From positions 1 to 31,898 of the forward strand of contig JBKCPL010000018.1 in NCBI GenBank assembly GCA_046309355.1: a stretch of 31,898 bases of DNA. Reading direction: 5' to 3'. Every line of letters starts with the position of its first letter. Within the stretch, counting starts at the first letter, position 1. Both the position numbers and the translations under genes were made by a program. Shown here one piece after another: positions 23,972 through 31,898 of this stretch. The stretch is from CAYSBE01 sp046309355 (GTDB lineage Bacteria; Bacteroidota; Bacteroidia; UKL13-3). The notes beneath the pieces are model-generated. The model worked only from the letters and a program-made list of their open reading frames with translations, was not told where the DNA came from and searched no databases.

Positions 23972-24405
23972 GATTCTTTAAAATTTAATTGTTAAACGAT
24001 TTATTTATTTACACACAGCGGCTCTTCATCTTACAAGGCGCCTTTGCAAATGTTGCAACCGGATGTATGCTGTCGTTTCGTTACTAAGCCTGTTTAGTTT
24101 TTTTAGTGGCCGTTGTTTCGAATTGACGATGCAAAGGTGTAGCGACCCCCAAACCCGATTCGTATTTCATCCGGATAGATACGTAACTAACCGTGTAAAA
24201 ACGGATATACACGTATTTTTTTGAATTCACTAAACATTAATAAATTATTGTAAATCAGTTATTTAAAATGTTTGTATAGAGCCGATAGCAAAGTGATTAG
24301 TTGCCGATAAAAAAAGTAAAAAGAACAGAAAAAATATTCGTGTACCTATTTTTCTACTTGCTTAATGAGCACATCAGTGCGCATATATTTTCCAATATTT
24401 GCAGT
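23972..24405. other. Divergent intergenic region, possible small-RNA locus
   Basis: These 434 bases separate ssb (minus) from the DUF6671 gene (plus). No protein gene is supported. The region contains the palindrome AAGGCGCCTT near 24035-24044 and two weak hairpins followed by T-runs on the plus strand (24083-24104 and 24179-24222). AT-rich sequence then leads into the DUF6671 start, where an AATATTTG -7-like box (24394-24401) ends 4 nt before the ATG. Confidence 0.5.
24179..24222 (+). terminator. Candidate terminator of an unannotated small transcript
   Basis: ATACGT (24179-24184) pairs with ACGTAT (24211-24216). Inside it, CCGT (24191-24194) pairs with ACGG (24201-24204). An alternative stem is CGTGTA/TACACG (24192-24197 with 24208-24213). 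A run of seven Ts follows (24216-24222). No plus-strand gene ends here, so if it is a real terminator it would serve an RNA starting within about 23990-24150. The stems are short and AT-rich, so chance is possible. Confidence 0.25.
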
Positions 24406-25263
24406 ATGGAGCATCCACTTTTTGCCGAATGGAAGAAACGTACGTTGTGTATAGTTACACAGCATCGGAAAGAACTAGTCATAGGACCTGTTTTACGGGA
24501 TGCGCTGGGTATTGAAGCATACACTCCGCAGCATGTTGATACGGATTTATTTGGCACCTTCAGCGGTGAACGCATTCGTGAGCATGATGCGCTTAGTGCG
24601 GCTAGAAAAAAAGGGGAGTGGGCAAACAGAGAATTTCGGGCAACGCTTGTAGTAGCCAGCGAGGGCTCATTTGGCCCCGATCCGCTTATTCCATACGTGC
24701 ATGTGAATGAAGAATGGCTGGTATTTACAGACTATGAAAATGATTTTGAATGTGTGGTGAGAAGCATCACACACCAAACCAATTTTGCAGCACAATTCAT
24801 AATGCAACAGAAAGAGTTGGATGACTTTTGTGCGCGTGTTCAATTTCCTTCACATGCCATCATTCTACGGCCGGATGAAAATACATACGATGATATGCGC
24901 AAAGGCATTCAGCACGCAGACGAACTTTACGAATTCGCTGCCATGCTTTGGAAAAAGTATGGCCGTTTGTATGCCGAAACCGATATGCGCGCTATGCATA
25001 ACCCAACTCGCATGCAGCATATCAGTCAACTGGCAAATGAACTTGCTGCTCGCTTGCAAAATGCATGCACGCAATGCGGTTATCCCGGATATAGCGTTAC
25101 ACATACCGAAAATGGGTTGCCTTGTTCATCATGCCACATGCCCAGCACGTATGTGAAAGCGCATGTGTACACCTGCAAACAGTGTTCACACACCGAACGG
25201 GTTATGTATCCGAATGGTAAAGAAAACATCGAGCCCATGTATTGTATGTATTGTAACCCTTAA
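24406..25263 (+). CDS. DUF6671 family protein with four CxxC pairs
   Basis: I place the start at ATG 24406 (286 residues). An upstream TTG at 24301 would add 35 hydrophobic residues that do not match the family. The body matches my memory of DUF6671: TLCIVTQHRKELVIGPVL, then DTDLFGTFSGERIR, VASEGSFGPDPLIPYVHVNE and TDMRAMHNPTRM. The C-terminal ~70 residues carry four CxxC knuckles, the first being C221-T-Q-C224 and the last C281-M-Y-C284. They probably make two zinc ribbons. No signal peptide or membrane segment is seen once the shorter start is used, so it is cytosolic. It stands alone, transcribed away from ssb. The biochemical function is unknown. Confidence 0.85.
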   Translation: MEHPLFAEWKKRTLCIVTQHRKELVIGPVLRDALGIEAYTPQHVDTDLFGTFSGERIREHDALSAARKKGEWANREFRATLVVASEGSFGPDPLIPYVHVNEEWLVFTDYENDFECVVRSITHQTNFAAQFIMQQKELDDFCARVQFPSHAIILRPDENTYDDMRKGIQHADELYEFAAMLWKKYGRLYAETDMRAMHNPTRMQHISQLANELAARLQNACTQCGYPGYSVTHTENGLPCSSCHMPSTYVKAHVYTCKQCSHTERVMYPNGKENIEPMYCMYCNP

Positions 25264-25364
25264 TGCATGAGGCATATACCGGCATGCGGTTAATTCCGTA
25301 TTGCATAGCTGCTTACTTTGTGCGTTATTGCGGCATTATTTTTTGAATCGCATAATTACTTTAA

Positions 25365-26111
25365 ATGTCTGTATTATTATTTTTAGTTGGTCACTGGTAC
25401 CTGTCGCTTTTTGGCCAAACCTTTTTTCTTCACCGCTACGCTGCCCATAAAATGTTTACCATGAATCCCTTCTGGGAAAAATTTTGGTATGTGTATGCCT
25501 GGGTTACACAAGGCTCATCGTATCTCAATGCCCGCGCTTATGCTATTTTGCACCGTATGCACCACGCATACAGCGATACTGAGAAAGATCCGCACACACC
25601 CCATTTTTTCAAAGAAGTATTTAGCATGATGTGGCATACCCGCAAGGTATATAACGGAGTGCTTCACGGTACTATGGAGGTTGAACCTAAGTTCGAAAAA
25701 AATTATCCTGTTTATCCGACTATCGACCGCATTGCTGATAGCTGGTTATCACGCATAGGATTTGGATTGGCTTACGTTGCTTTTTATGCAGCCTTTGCCA
25801 CACACTGGTGGATGTATCTGCTGCTTCCTATTCACTTTTTAATGGGACCGATACAAGGTGCTGTAGTAAACTGGGCCGGACATAAATACGGTTACCGAAA
25901 TTTTGGCGAAAAAGATCACTCTAAAAATACACTCATCATCGATTTTCTTATGTTGGGCGAATTGTTTCAGAACAATCATCACCATGCCGGTGCTCGTCCT
26001 AATTTTGCTGCCAAATGGTGGGAGTTTGATCCGGTGTATCCGTTTATTCGGTTGTTCAATAAAATCGGAATGATTAAGCTTCTGCCCATAGCATCGAATA
26101 CCAAATACTGA
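25365..26111 (+). CDS. Acyl-CoA desaturase (membrane fatty-acid desaturase)
   Basis: The 248-residue integral membrane di-iron enzyme belongs to the delta-9/OLE1-like family and introduces a double bond into acyl chains to tune membrane fluidity. The histidine boxes are H23-R-Y-A-A-H28 (HX4H), H63-R-M-H-H67 (HXXHH) and a third box Q-N-N-H-H-H ending at His207. In the third box the first His of HXXHH is Gln. Hydrophobic segments are at about 1-20, 40-56 and 125-165. The family motif VVNWAGHKYGYRNF is present. The start at 25365 gives a very short N-terminus before the first box, which suits this short subfamily. TTACTTTG at 25313-25320 may be the -7 box. The gene is 27 bp upstream of the glycosyltransferase. 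Confidence 0.92.
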   Translation: MSVLLFLVGHWYLSLFGQTFFLHRYAAHKMFTMNPFWEKFWYVYAWVTQGSSYLNARAYAILHRMHHAYSDTEKDPHTPHFFKEVFSMMWHTRKVYNGVLHGTMEVEPKFEKNYPVYPTIDRIADSWLSRIGFGLAYVAFYAAFATHWWMYLLLPIHFLMGPIQGAVVNWAGHKYGYRNFGEKDHSKNTLIIDFLMLGELFQNNHHHAGARPNFAAKWWEFDPVYPFIRLFNKIGMIKLLPIASNTKY

Positions 26112-26138
26112 TTAAAGTCTGTATCATTGTGCTGAAGC

Positions 26139-27332
26139 ATGAAATACTCGGCACAACTTACAGCTGCATTCTATATTTTTTTATTTTTCTGCACACTGCT
26201 GCATGCTTCACATTTTCTTAACTACACCTACAATTCTCCCATCGATTTCCGAAATGTGTACTTAGGTGCACGTTGCTGGTTTCAGGGAGAAAATGCATAC
26301 GATGATGCTGTACTTAAACAAGAATGGCAACAGGTGTGTGAACACGAACAACTAGAAAATACATTACCGCCCGGTCTGCCTCAGAATTCATTGGTCTATC
26401 CGCCATCGGCTTTTCCTGTTTATTGGGTGTTGGCCCTTTTGCCTTGGAAATGGGCAGCCATTCTCAACCTCCTATTCTCCTGTGTTGCATTGGTGCTCAT
26501 CGTTTGGTTGGCCCGAAATTATTTTGACTTAACACGTGTTCCGTTCGGGTTATTGCTGCTAGTAGTCTGTGCATTCAAAGGCACATTTCATGCTTTGCTG
26601 GTGGGTCAGCCCACCTTCTTATTTATGCTGTTGGCACTGTCTTCACTTTACTTTCTTAACCAACATCGCCACCGAATAGCTGCAGTTATGCTTGGAATTT
26701 CTATGTGTAAACCAACACTGGTATTGCCATTTGTACTCTACCTTTTGGTAAAGCGGCAGTATAAACCGGTATTTTTTGCCTCGCTGTTGCAGTTATCACT
26801 AGCGGGAATTGCATTTTTATTTTTTAAACAGCCGATGGTATTAATTGATGGATTTTCAGCCAATATTAATGCGTTGATGGATATGGTGTACGTGCAGGGA
26901 AATATTTACTATATGCGCACCCTTACTGATTTAGGTGTGTGGGTAAATTACCTGTTCAACAACAGCTATTCGCTTTGGAAAACAGTACAAAATATCCTGC
27001 TGGTCGCAGGTGCATTTTTATTTTGGTACAAGCCACCCCATAACAAGTTGGTTCTATTTTCTGCAATTGCGTTAATTACGTTGCTGTTAAGCTACCATCT
27101 GTTTTACGATGTGTTAATACTGATTCCGCTGGTAGGACTAATTACAAGCAGCAGCATGAACTATAAGATAATGGCAGCATGCCTGGCCTTGCCGCTTTTT
27201 TTGCCCGTAAACGGATTGCTTGACCGAACTGCAGCAGGAGAACTTTTTCCATTGTTGTATCTGCATTTGCCTATCGTGTTACTGGCACTTGCAGGGTGGC
27301 TGGCAGCTTATCTTCGACTGAATCACCGTTGA
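26139..27332 (+). CDS. GT87-type (DUF2029) polyprenyl-phosphate-sugar glycosyltransferase
   Basis: This 397-residue polytopic protein has roughly ten hydrophobic segments. Family features are the first-loop acidic motif DFRNVYLGARCWFQG followed by NAYDD, the VYPPSAFPVYWVLALLPW segment, and GQPTFLFMLLALSSLYFL followed by GISMCKPTLVLPFVLYLL. GT87/DUF2029 enzymes, related to the mycobacterial PimE-type mannosyltransferases, use lipid-linked sugars on the outer face of the inner membrane, and the loop Asp is catalytic in that fold. Donor and acceptor here are unknown; surface glycan or glycolipid synthesis is plausible. The gene sits between the desaturase (27 bp) and mnmE (19 bp) and may be co-transcribed with them. 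Confidence 0.82.
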   Translation: MKYSAQLTAAFYIFLFFCTLLHASHFLNYTYNSPIDFRNVYLGARCWFQGENAYDDAVLKQEWQQVCEHEQLENTLPPGLPQNSLVYPPSAFPVYWVLALLPWKWAAILNLLFSCVALVLIVWLARNYFDLTRVPFGLLLLVVCAFKGTFHALLVGQPTFLFMLLALSSLYFLNQHRHRIAAVMLGISMCKPTLVLPFVLYLLVKRQYKPVFFASLLQLSLAGIAFLFFKQPMVLIDGFSANINALMDMVYVQGNIYYMRTLTDLGVWVNYLFNNSYSLWKTVQNILLVAGAFLFWYKPPHNKLVLFSAIALITLLLSYHLFYDVLILIPLVGLITSSSMNYKIMAACLALPLFLPVNGLLDRTAAGELFPLLYLHLPIVLLALAGWLAAYLRLNHR

Positions 27333-27338
27333 ATGTAT

Positions 27339-27346
27339 TACTTTTG
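27339..27346 (+). promoter_or_regulatory. Perfect -7 box upstream of mnmE
   Basis: TACTTTTG matches TAnnTTTG exactly and ends 5 nt before the mnmE ATG, so mnmE may have its own nearly leaderless transcript in addition to read-through from the glycosyltransferase gene. No -33 TTTG is seen at the usual spacing. Confidence 0.35.
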
Positions 27347-27351
27347 CCTTC

Positions 27352-28728
27352 ATGGCTTCATCATCAGTAAGCGAACTTAACGATACCATTTGTGCACTGG
27401 CTACGGCCGGTGGAGTAGGAGCAATAGGAGTAATTCGCGTTAGTGGCAGTCAGGCAATAGCATTAGTGAACCGAATATTTAGTGGGAAAGACCTCACACA
27501 ACAACCAACTCATACAGTACATTTTGGTAAAATCATGAATCAGCAACACGTGGTTGATGAAGTGCTGGCAACGGTATTTGTAGCACCCCGTTCTTATACC
27601 GGTGAACACACGGTAGAGTTGAGTTGTCATGGTTCTCCGTATATTCAGCAACAAATACTTCAACTGCTCATTGATTCCGGTTGCAGAAGTGCGAAACCCG
27701 GAGAGTTTACCTTACGCGCATTTTTAAATAAAAAAATGGATTTGGCACAAGCCGAAGCTGTTGCCGATTTGATTGCATCCAACAGTGAAGAGAGTCACCG
27801 TACGGCCATGATGCAAATGCGTGGAGGTTACAGTGCACAACTGACACATATGCGTGAGCAGCTGATTAATTTTGCTTCACTCATTGAGTTGGAACTCGAC
27901 TTTGCTGAAGAAGATGTAGAATTTGCCCAGCGTGATGAACTGAAGCAACTGGTAAAAAACCTGCTACGTGTAATTGATTCGCTTACCGAAACATTTGACT
28001 ACGGCAATGCGATAAAAAACGGCATTCCAACCGTTATAGCAGGTAAGCCCAATGCCGGAAAATCAACTTTACTCAATGCATTGATAAATGATGAGCGTGC
28101 CATTGTAAGTGATATAGCCGGTACAACCCGCGATACGATAGAAGAAACGTTTGTGATTGAAGGAATCACCTTCAGGCTGATGGATACAGCCGGCATCCGT
28201 GCCCAAGCTGCTGATACCATTGAGGCTATTGGCATTGAGCGTACCTTCGATAAAATTCAAAAGGCCAGTATTGTATTGTATGTATTTGATGCTTCGCAAA
28301 CCACCGATGACGAATTGGAACAGGAGTTGAAAGCGTTTGCAGATATCAATGCGATTATTATCCCCGTTGCAAACAAATCTGATCTTCTTTCAACAAACAA
28401 TAGTCATACTTATACAAAACCCATACTACCTATATCAGCTAAAACACATTCAGGCATTGAAGCATTAAAGCAACGACTGATGGATGTGGTGAAAAAAGAA
28501 GAAGTCAAGAACGATATCATCATCACCAATTTGCGTCATTACGAAGCGTTGCGTCATGCTTCATCGGCATTGCATCTGGTACTTACCGGACTCGATAACC
28601 GACTAAGCGGAGAGCTGCTGGCATTCGATATCCGCAAGGCCTTGTATCACCTTGGCGAAATAACAGGAGAGGTAACCACTGATGACTTGCTGGCTAATAT
28701 TTTTAGCAAGTTCTGTATAGGAAAATGA
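27352..28728 (+). CDS. mnmE: tRNA uridine-5-carboxymethylaminomethyl modification GTPase
   Basis: The protein has 458 residues, full length. With MnmG, MnmE modifies uridine 34 in the anticodon of several tRNAs. The N-terminal folate-binding domain begins DTICALATAGGVGAIGVIRV. A central helical domain follows, then the G domain: G1 G231-K-P-N-A-G-K-S-T, switch motif TTRDT, G3 D278-T-A-G, G4 N341-K-S-D344 and SAK. The C-terminus is the invariant FCIGK end, whose Cys is conserved for activity. All key residues are present. It is the last gene of the plus-strand run and converges with the CHU_C gene across 99 bp, where I see no clear terminator. Confidence 0.98.
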   Translation: MASSSVSELNDTICALATAGGVGAIGVIRVSGSQAIALVNRIFSGKDLTQQPTHTVHFGKIMNQQHVVDEVLATVFVAPRSYTGEHTVELSCHGSPYIQQQILQLLIDSGCRSAKPGEFTLRAFLNKKMDLAQAEAVADLIASNSEESHRTAMMQMRGGYSAQLTHMREQLINFASLIELELDFAEEDVEFAQRDELKQLVKNLLRVIDSLTETFDYGNAIKNGIPTVIAGKPNAGKSTLLNALINDERAIVSDIAGTTRDTIEETFVIEGITFRLMDTAGIRAQAADTIEAIGIERTFDKIQKASIVLYVFDASQTTDDELEQELKAFADINAIIIPVANKSDLLSTNNSHTYTKPILPISAKTHSGIEALKQRLMDVVKKEEVKNDIIITNLRHYEALRHASSALHLVLTGLDNRLSGELLAFDIRKALYHLGEITGEVTTDDLLANIFSKFCIGK

Positions 28729-28827
28729 GTGACACAGTTTATCCTTTTTTTGCTCATTGTGAGTATAATAGTACACTTCGTAAATATTTACCAACCGCTC
28801 AGTACTTCACCTCTTACCCATAACCAA

Positions 28828-30747
28828 CTACCTGATAACGGTTACTGTGCCGTTTATATATTGAGGTTTTTGTGCAGGGAACTTATATTTTAACAGATAC
28901 ACATACACTCCATCCGGACATTCATTTCCGTGGGTTCTTCCGTCCCACTTCTCAGCAGGGTTTGTGGTAGTAAACACCTGCTGTCCCCATCTGTTAAATA
29001 CAGAAAATTCGAATAGTTCGGTTTCACATGTGGGTAACGGAAAAAAGTTATCGTTCAGCTTATCGGAGTTAGGAGTAAATATGTTCGGTATATTCATAGT
29101 ACACTCAACAGAAGCAGTATCACATGGCAAAACGAGTATTGTCTTTTGCAGAGTATCCTTGCCGCAGGTGAACTCTACAATCGCTTTTACCTGATAAGTG
29201 CCCGTAGCAGAAAAACGATGACTTGTTGTGAATGCTGTTGATGTATTTCTGCTGCCACTTGCAGGATCATCGAAGTTCCAGTTAACGGCCGTAATAGCAG
29301 AGTCGGAAATGATACTAAAGGAAATCTCGGATTGAAGGCATGAATCGCTTGTACTACCTATTATTCCGGTGCAGTTGTAAGAGCAGTTGATGATGTCTAC
29401 GTTAGAAAATAGCGTATCGGTACCACATATATCCGAAATCACCGCGCGAACTTTATATGTTCCGGGTTTAGAAAATACGTGACCGCTTATATTACCTGAT
29501 GCGGTATTGTCTGTACCCGAATCCGGATCATCAAATAACCAGCTTACATTAAGTAGATTCGATGTGTCTGTGAGCGTTAAAAAGGTGGTGTTGCCCCAAC
29601 ACGTATCTTTGAATACGATAGTATTTGGAATAAAATACACTGTATCATCAGCGCTGTACACTCTTTTGGGTAAGCCATAACCACCTGCCTGAAGACCGGT
29701 TGACGATAAATTGCATGCAATACCCGCAATATTGGGGCAGGTAATCACATCTAATCCGCCACCTGCATTTACATAAATTCTTTGATCGGGTCCCAGCTGC
29801 AGCGTGGCTATTTGTGAAAATCCAGATATAGGGGATAACCTGGTGAGGGAGGATTCAATAGCTGTTTTGTTCAGTACGCTGATGGTATATTGATATACAT
29901 TTGAAATATCGCTTATGTAAAGGTATTCACCATTAGGAGAAAATTCCACACCGTATATCAATGGAATGATTCCGCTAGCCAATGTCCAAGAGATAAGGTC
30001 AGTAACAACGCCCGTACTGTTATTAAAATTAAATAAGCGCATACTGGATTCGAATACACTTCCACAAGCCAGTCGGTTAAACTGGCTGTTTACTTTTAAG
30101 TGCCCGGCACTGTTTGATAAATTTCCACTGACGGTTGATACAACCGGACTGCTGAATCCGTTTATGGTGAGGCGGAAAGATACAAATGTGTTGCCATCGT
30201 GGGTAATGATCCAGTAATCAGTGCCATTGTCGGCAGGTACCACTTCTAAGCGCTCGCTGTTTGTTTGAAAAAGAAAGACATTTTTTTCAGATGGATCAAC
30301 ATCTCCCAATCCTCCGTTCAGAGTCATATCTACTAAAGAATAGCTGAGGCCTTTACTATTCGGTGACGTGGCACCCTCATCAATAGTGACAATGTAGTAT
30401 ATAGAAACGCTACCGGGTTTTGGCACAATAACAGCTGCCGTGGTAGATGAGCGCATATCAGGTGTGCCACCCACCAAAGTATCTCCATTGGGCATGGGTT
30501 GATTCAGCGAATTCCAAACAGTTATTCCGTCAGTATAAAAAAGTAGGGCTCCTGTTTTAGGATCGGCTACAGAGGCGCTACCCTCTTGTGTGAGCGTGGC
30601 TGATCCAGTTACACTACTAGGTGGGCGTGTGTTAAAATTAATTCCTGAACCAAATCCGAATCGCCATTGGTTGAATTGTTTTTGCGAATAGCCTACCGCT
30701 GAAATAAACATCAAAATCAGTAATGGGTATAATTTAGCACTTGGCAT
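28828..30747 (-). CDS. Secreted PKD-domain protein with T9SS type B (CHU_C) C-terminus
   Basis: The protein has 639 residues. Residues 1-21 are a signal peptide (MPSAKLYPLLILMFISAVGYS). Residues about 25-370 look like a beta-propeller: QWRFGFGSGINF, LLFYTDGITVWN, DNGTDYWIITHDG and FSPNGEYLYISD, a pattern common in Bacteroidota proteins of this class. Two PKD domains follow at about 395-455 and 485-545, with WLFDDPDSG and WNFDDPASG, each followed by an FS-x-x-GTY-x-V strand. The last ~88 residues are the gliding motility-associated type B sorting domain: NIFTPNSDKLNDNFFP, VFNRWGQQVF and CPDGVYVYLLKYK. It should be exported by T9SS and attached to the surface. Its partner or ligand is unknown. 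It is transcribed alone. Confidence 0.9.
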   Translation of the reverse strand: MPSAKLYPLLILMFISAVGYSQKQFNQWRFGFGSGINFNTRPPSSVTGSATLTQEGSASVADPKTGALLFYTDGITVWNSLNQPMPNGDTLVGGTPDMRSSTTAAVIVPKPGSVSIYYIVTIDEGATSPNSKGLSYSLVDMTLNGGLGDVDPSEKNVFLFQTNSERLEVVPADNGTDYWIITHDGNTFVSFRLTINGFSSPVVSTVSGNLSNSAGHLKVNSQFNRLACGSVFESSMRLFNFNNSTGVVTDLISWTLASGIIPLIYGVEFSPNGEYLYISDISNVYQYTISVLNKTAIESSLTRLSPISGFSQIATLQLGPDQRIYVNAGGGLDVITCPNIAGIACNLSSTGLQAGGYGLPKRVYSADDTVYFIPNTIVFKDTCWGNTTFLTLTDTSNLLNVSWLFDDPDSGTDNTASGNISGHVFSKPGTYKVRAVISDICGTDTLFSNVDIINCSYNCTGIIGSTSDSCLQSEISFSIISDSAITAVNWNFDDPASGSRNTSTAFTTSHRFSATGTYQVKAIVEFTCGKDTLQKTILVLPCDTASVECTMNIPNIFTPNSDKLNDNFFPLPTCETELFEFSVFNRWGQQVFTTTNPAEKWDGRTHGNECPDGVYVYLLKYKFPAQKPQYINGTVTVIR

Positions 30748-31044
30748 GTTGTATATACAATTATTTCAGTGTGTTGTTTTATAAAATAAATAAATATTCG
30801 GCAACCTTTGATTTCATGAGGTGAAAGTTGATTTTTTTGAAATTTGTTGGTTGTACGGTATATTGTATTGAAGCGGGTAAGCCAAGTATGTAATAGAAGA
30901 GATGAATACGAACGTAGTATAAGGTGAACGTTTTTATGTCACCTGAGAGGGCATACACGCTCAATAAGTTGCACCGGAGATGAAAAAAAACTGTTGACTG
31001 TTGCTAATAAGTAGAAAGTAGGTACAGCAGATGTCAAAAACACT
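30748..31044. other. Intergenic region with palindrome at the start of the CHU_C gene
   Basis: The 297 bases between two minus-strand genes hold no supported gene. TTGTATATACAA (30749-30760) is a perfect 12-bp palindrome whose edge is 1 nt from the ATG at 30747; it could be an operator or a translation-blocking hairpin, or just AT-rich chance. AT-rich sequence surrounds it. No clear hairpin terminator follows the channel gene stop at 31045. Confidence 0.4.
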
Positions 31045-31395
31045 TCACTGCTCATCCTCCTCTACATGCAGTATATGCAAAATCCGATGAATGACGGGAG
31101 CAAAAAATACTGCGGTAATACTTAAGAAGGCAATGCCGCTGTACAAGGCATAAAATGATGAGAATAATTTTGCTGCAGGAGAGGTCATTTCGGCCACGGG
31201 CCCCATACCTGTAAGTATCATACACGCCATGTGAAAGCTATCCAACCAGGTAATGTTTCCCAAGAGATGGTATCCTAGTGTGCCTCCGGTAACGGATACG
31301 AAAACAAGAATAAAAGCAAATAACGCATAGCGTCCCATACGAATCAGAAAGTGATTCAGCGTAGCTACTTTCTGCTTTCGGTGTTCAAGTTTCAT
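31045..31395 (-). CDS. Two-TM pore-loop (potassium channel-like) membrane protein
   Basis: The small protein has 116 residues and two transmembrane segments, about 22-46 (ALFAFILVFVSVTGGTLGYH) and 77-106 (LFSSFYALYSGIAFLSITAV). They flank a re-entrant-like loop, WLDSFHMACMILTGMGP, as in two-TM potassium channels. The filter position reads T62-G-M-G-P66, not the canonical TVGYG, so potassium selectivity is doubtful. It ends in a short acidic tail (VEEDEQ). Its ATG overlaps the end of the upstream DUF1003 gene by 11 bp, indicating translational coupling and perhaps a shared complex. A four-subunit pore is likely by analogy. Confidence 0.75.
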   Translation of the reverse strand: MKLEHRKQKVATLNHFLIRMGRYALFAFILVFVSVTGGTLGYHLLGNITWLDSFHMACMILTGMGPVAEMTSPAAKLFSSFYALYSGIAFLSITAVFFAPVIHRILHILHVEEDEQ

Positions 31396-31898
31396 GGTTT
31401 TTCAATTTTTTCAACATGTCTTCCAGGTAATCAATTTGAACTTCCTGTATTTCGAGTAGTTTTTTGCTTTGATGTACCAGCAGGTGATCAATTTTTTCGC
31501 TGAGCAGTTTTATTTCAAGTTCGGCTTTCAGGTTTATTTTATAGTCATGTTCGCTACGCTGCCTGTCTTTTTGTTCTTGACGGTTCTGACTCATCATGAT
31601 TATCGGAGCCTGAATGGCAGCCAGACATGAAAGAATAAGGTTGAGCAGAATAAACGGATACGGGTCATACGGTTTAGATAAAAGTACTCCGATATTAATG
31701 GCCATCCACAGTGCGATGAACGTAAAAAACGAAATGATAAACGTCCAGCTGCCACCAAATCCGGCTACTCTGTCGGCAATTTTTTGTCCAATGGTGAGTT
31801 CGGCTTCTATTTCCTCCTGCACATTCTCTGATAGGATGGAGTTGTTTTTTATGGCATCCATTACATCTTTATCAATCATGGCCAGTTCGCCTTTTTCC
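31385..31898 (-). CDS. DUF1003 membrane protein, N-terminus outside window
   Basis: The frame stays open past the right edge. Met at 31879 is preceded in frame by EKGELA, which resembles internal sequence of longer DUF1003 proteins (GEL-x-x-x-(D/E)KDV), so that Met is probably not the start. Within the window are the family core LTIGQKIADRVAGFGGSWTF, two transmembrane segments (about FIISFFTFIALWMAINIGVL and YPFILLNLILSCLAAIQAPI), then IIMMSQNRQEQKDR and a long charged C-terminal coiled coil (LEIKLLSEKIDHLL, then VQIDYLEDMLKKLKN). DUF1003 proteins sit in the inner membrane; their function is unknown. It overlaps the channel-like gene by 11 bp. Confidence 0.88.
   Translation of the reverse strand, partial: EKGELAMIDKDVMDAIKNNSILSENVQEEIEAELTIGQKIADRVAGFGGSWTFIISFFTFIALWMAINIGVLLSKPYDPYPFILLNLILSCLAAIQAPIIMMSQNRQEQKDRQRSEHDYKINLKAELEIKLLSEKIDHLLVHQSKKLLEIQEVQIDYLEDMLKKLKNHET

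Noticed and set aside
24301..24405. TTG-initiated N-terminal extension of the DUF6671 protein with a hydrophobic stretch
   Set aside because: The family begins near the ATG at 24406, and the extension is AT-rich intergenic sequence rather than a signal peptide.
28729..28827. Possible terminator between mnmE and the CHU_C gene
   Set aside because: Only scattered 4-6 bp inverted repeats with long loops (AATGAG/CTCATT) were found, not a convincing hairpin.
30779..30964. 61-codon minus-strand open frame
   Set aside because: AT-rich, no family features, no initiation context; treated as intergenic.

Overview
The window looks like chromosomal DNA of a Bacteroidota bacterium, probably from the Chitinophagales/Sphingobacteriales side of the phylum. 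The evidence is three secreted proteins of type IX secretion system (T9SS) style, an archaeal/eukaryotic-type prolyl-tRNA synthetase, many outer-membrane proteins and lipoproteins, no clear Shine-Dalgarno sites, and -7-like boxes resembling TAnnTTTG just upstream of several start codons. I see no tRNA, rRNA, CRISPR array, transposase or prophage.

Layout. (1) Positions 1-12437, minus strand: one open frame of at least 4145 codons running off the left edge. It encodes a giant modular surface protein: a late signal peptide, an N-terminal beta-sandwich, FN3, five ~2 kb beta-rich modules, an IPT/TIG-like segment and tandem Ig-like repeats with an exact 240-bp period. (2) 12438-13215: AT-rich non-coding DNA with a GC-richer patch. 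(3) 13216-16273, minus: a secreted PQQ-type sugar dehydrogenase-like propeller with a T9SS type A tail, downstream of proS. (4) 16379-21995, plus: an envelope cluster made of a Trp/Gly-rich lipoprotein, a FadL-like outer-membrane protein, a patatin-like hydrolase and two LPP20-type lipoproteins. (5) 22037-23577, plus: msrA and a CvfB-like S1 RNA-binding protein, converging on a short ssb (minus) across a strong hairpin terminator. (6) 24406-28728, plus: a DUF6671 protein, then a tight run of acyl-CoA desaturase, GT87-type glycosyltransferase and mnmE. (7) 28828-30747, minus: a PKD-containing protein with a T9SS type B (CHU_C) end. (8) 31045-31898, minus: a two-TM pore-loop channel-like protein overlapping a DUF1003 gene that runs off the right edge.

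How the genes fit together. Most of the window serves the cell envelope: export and display of large proteins through T9SS, outer-membrane transport, lipid handling (patatin, desaturase) and glycosylation. Core information genes (proS, mnmE, ssb, cvfB) are interspersed. I did not find a convincing new defence or mobile system. The most unusual elements are the giant protein with its homogenised repeats and phage-tail-like inserts, the overlapping channel/DUF1003 pair with a non-canonical filter, and a possible small transcript upstream of the DUF6671 gene.
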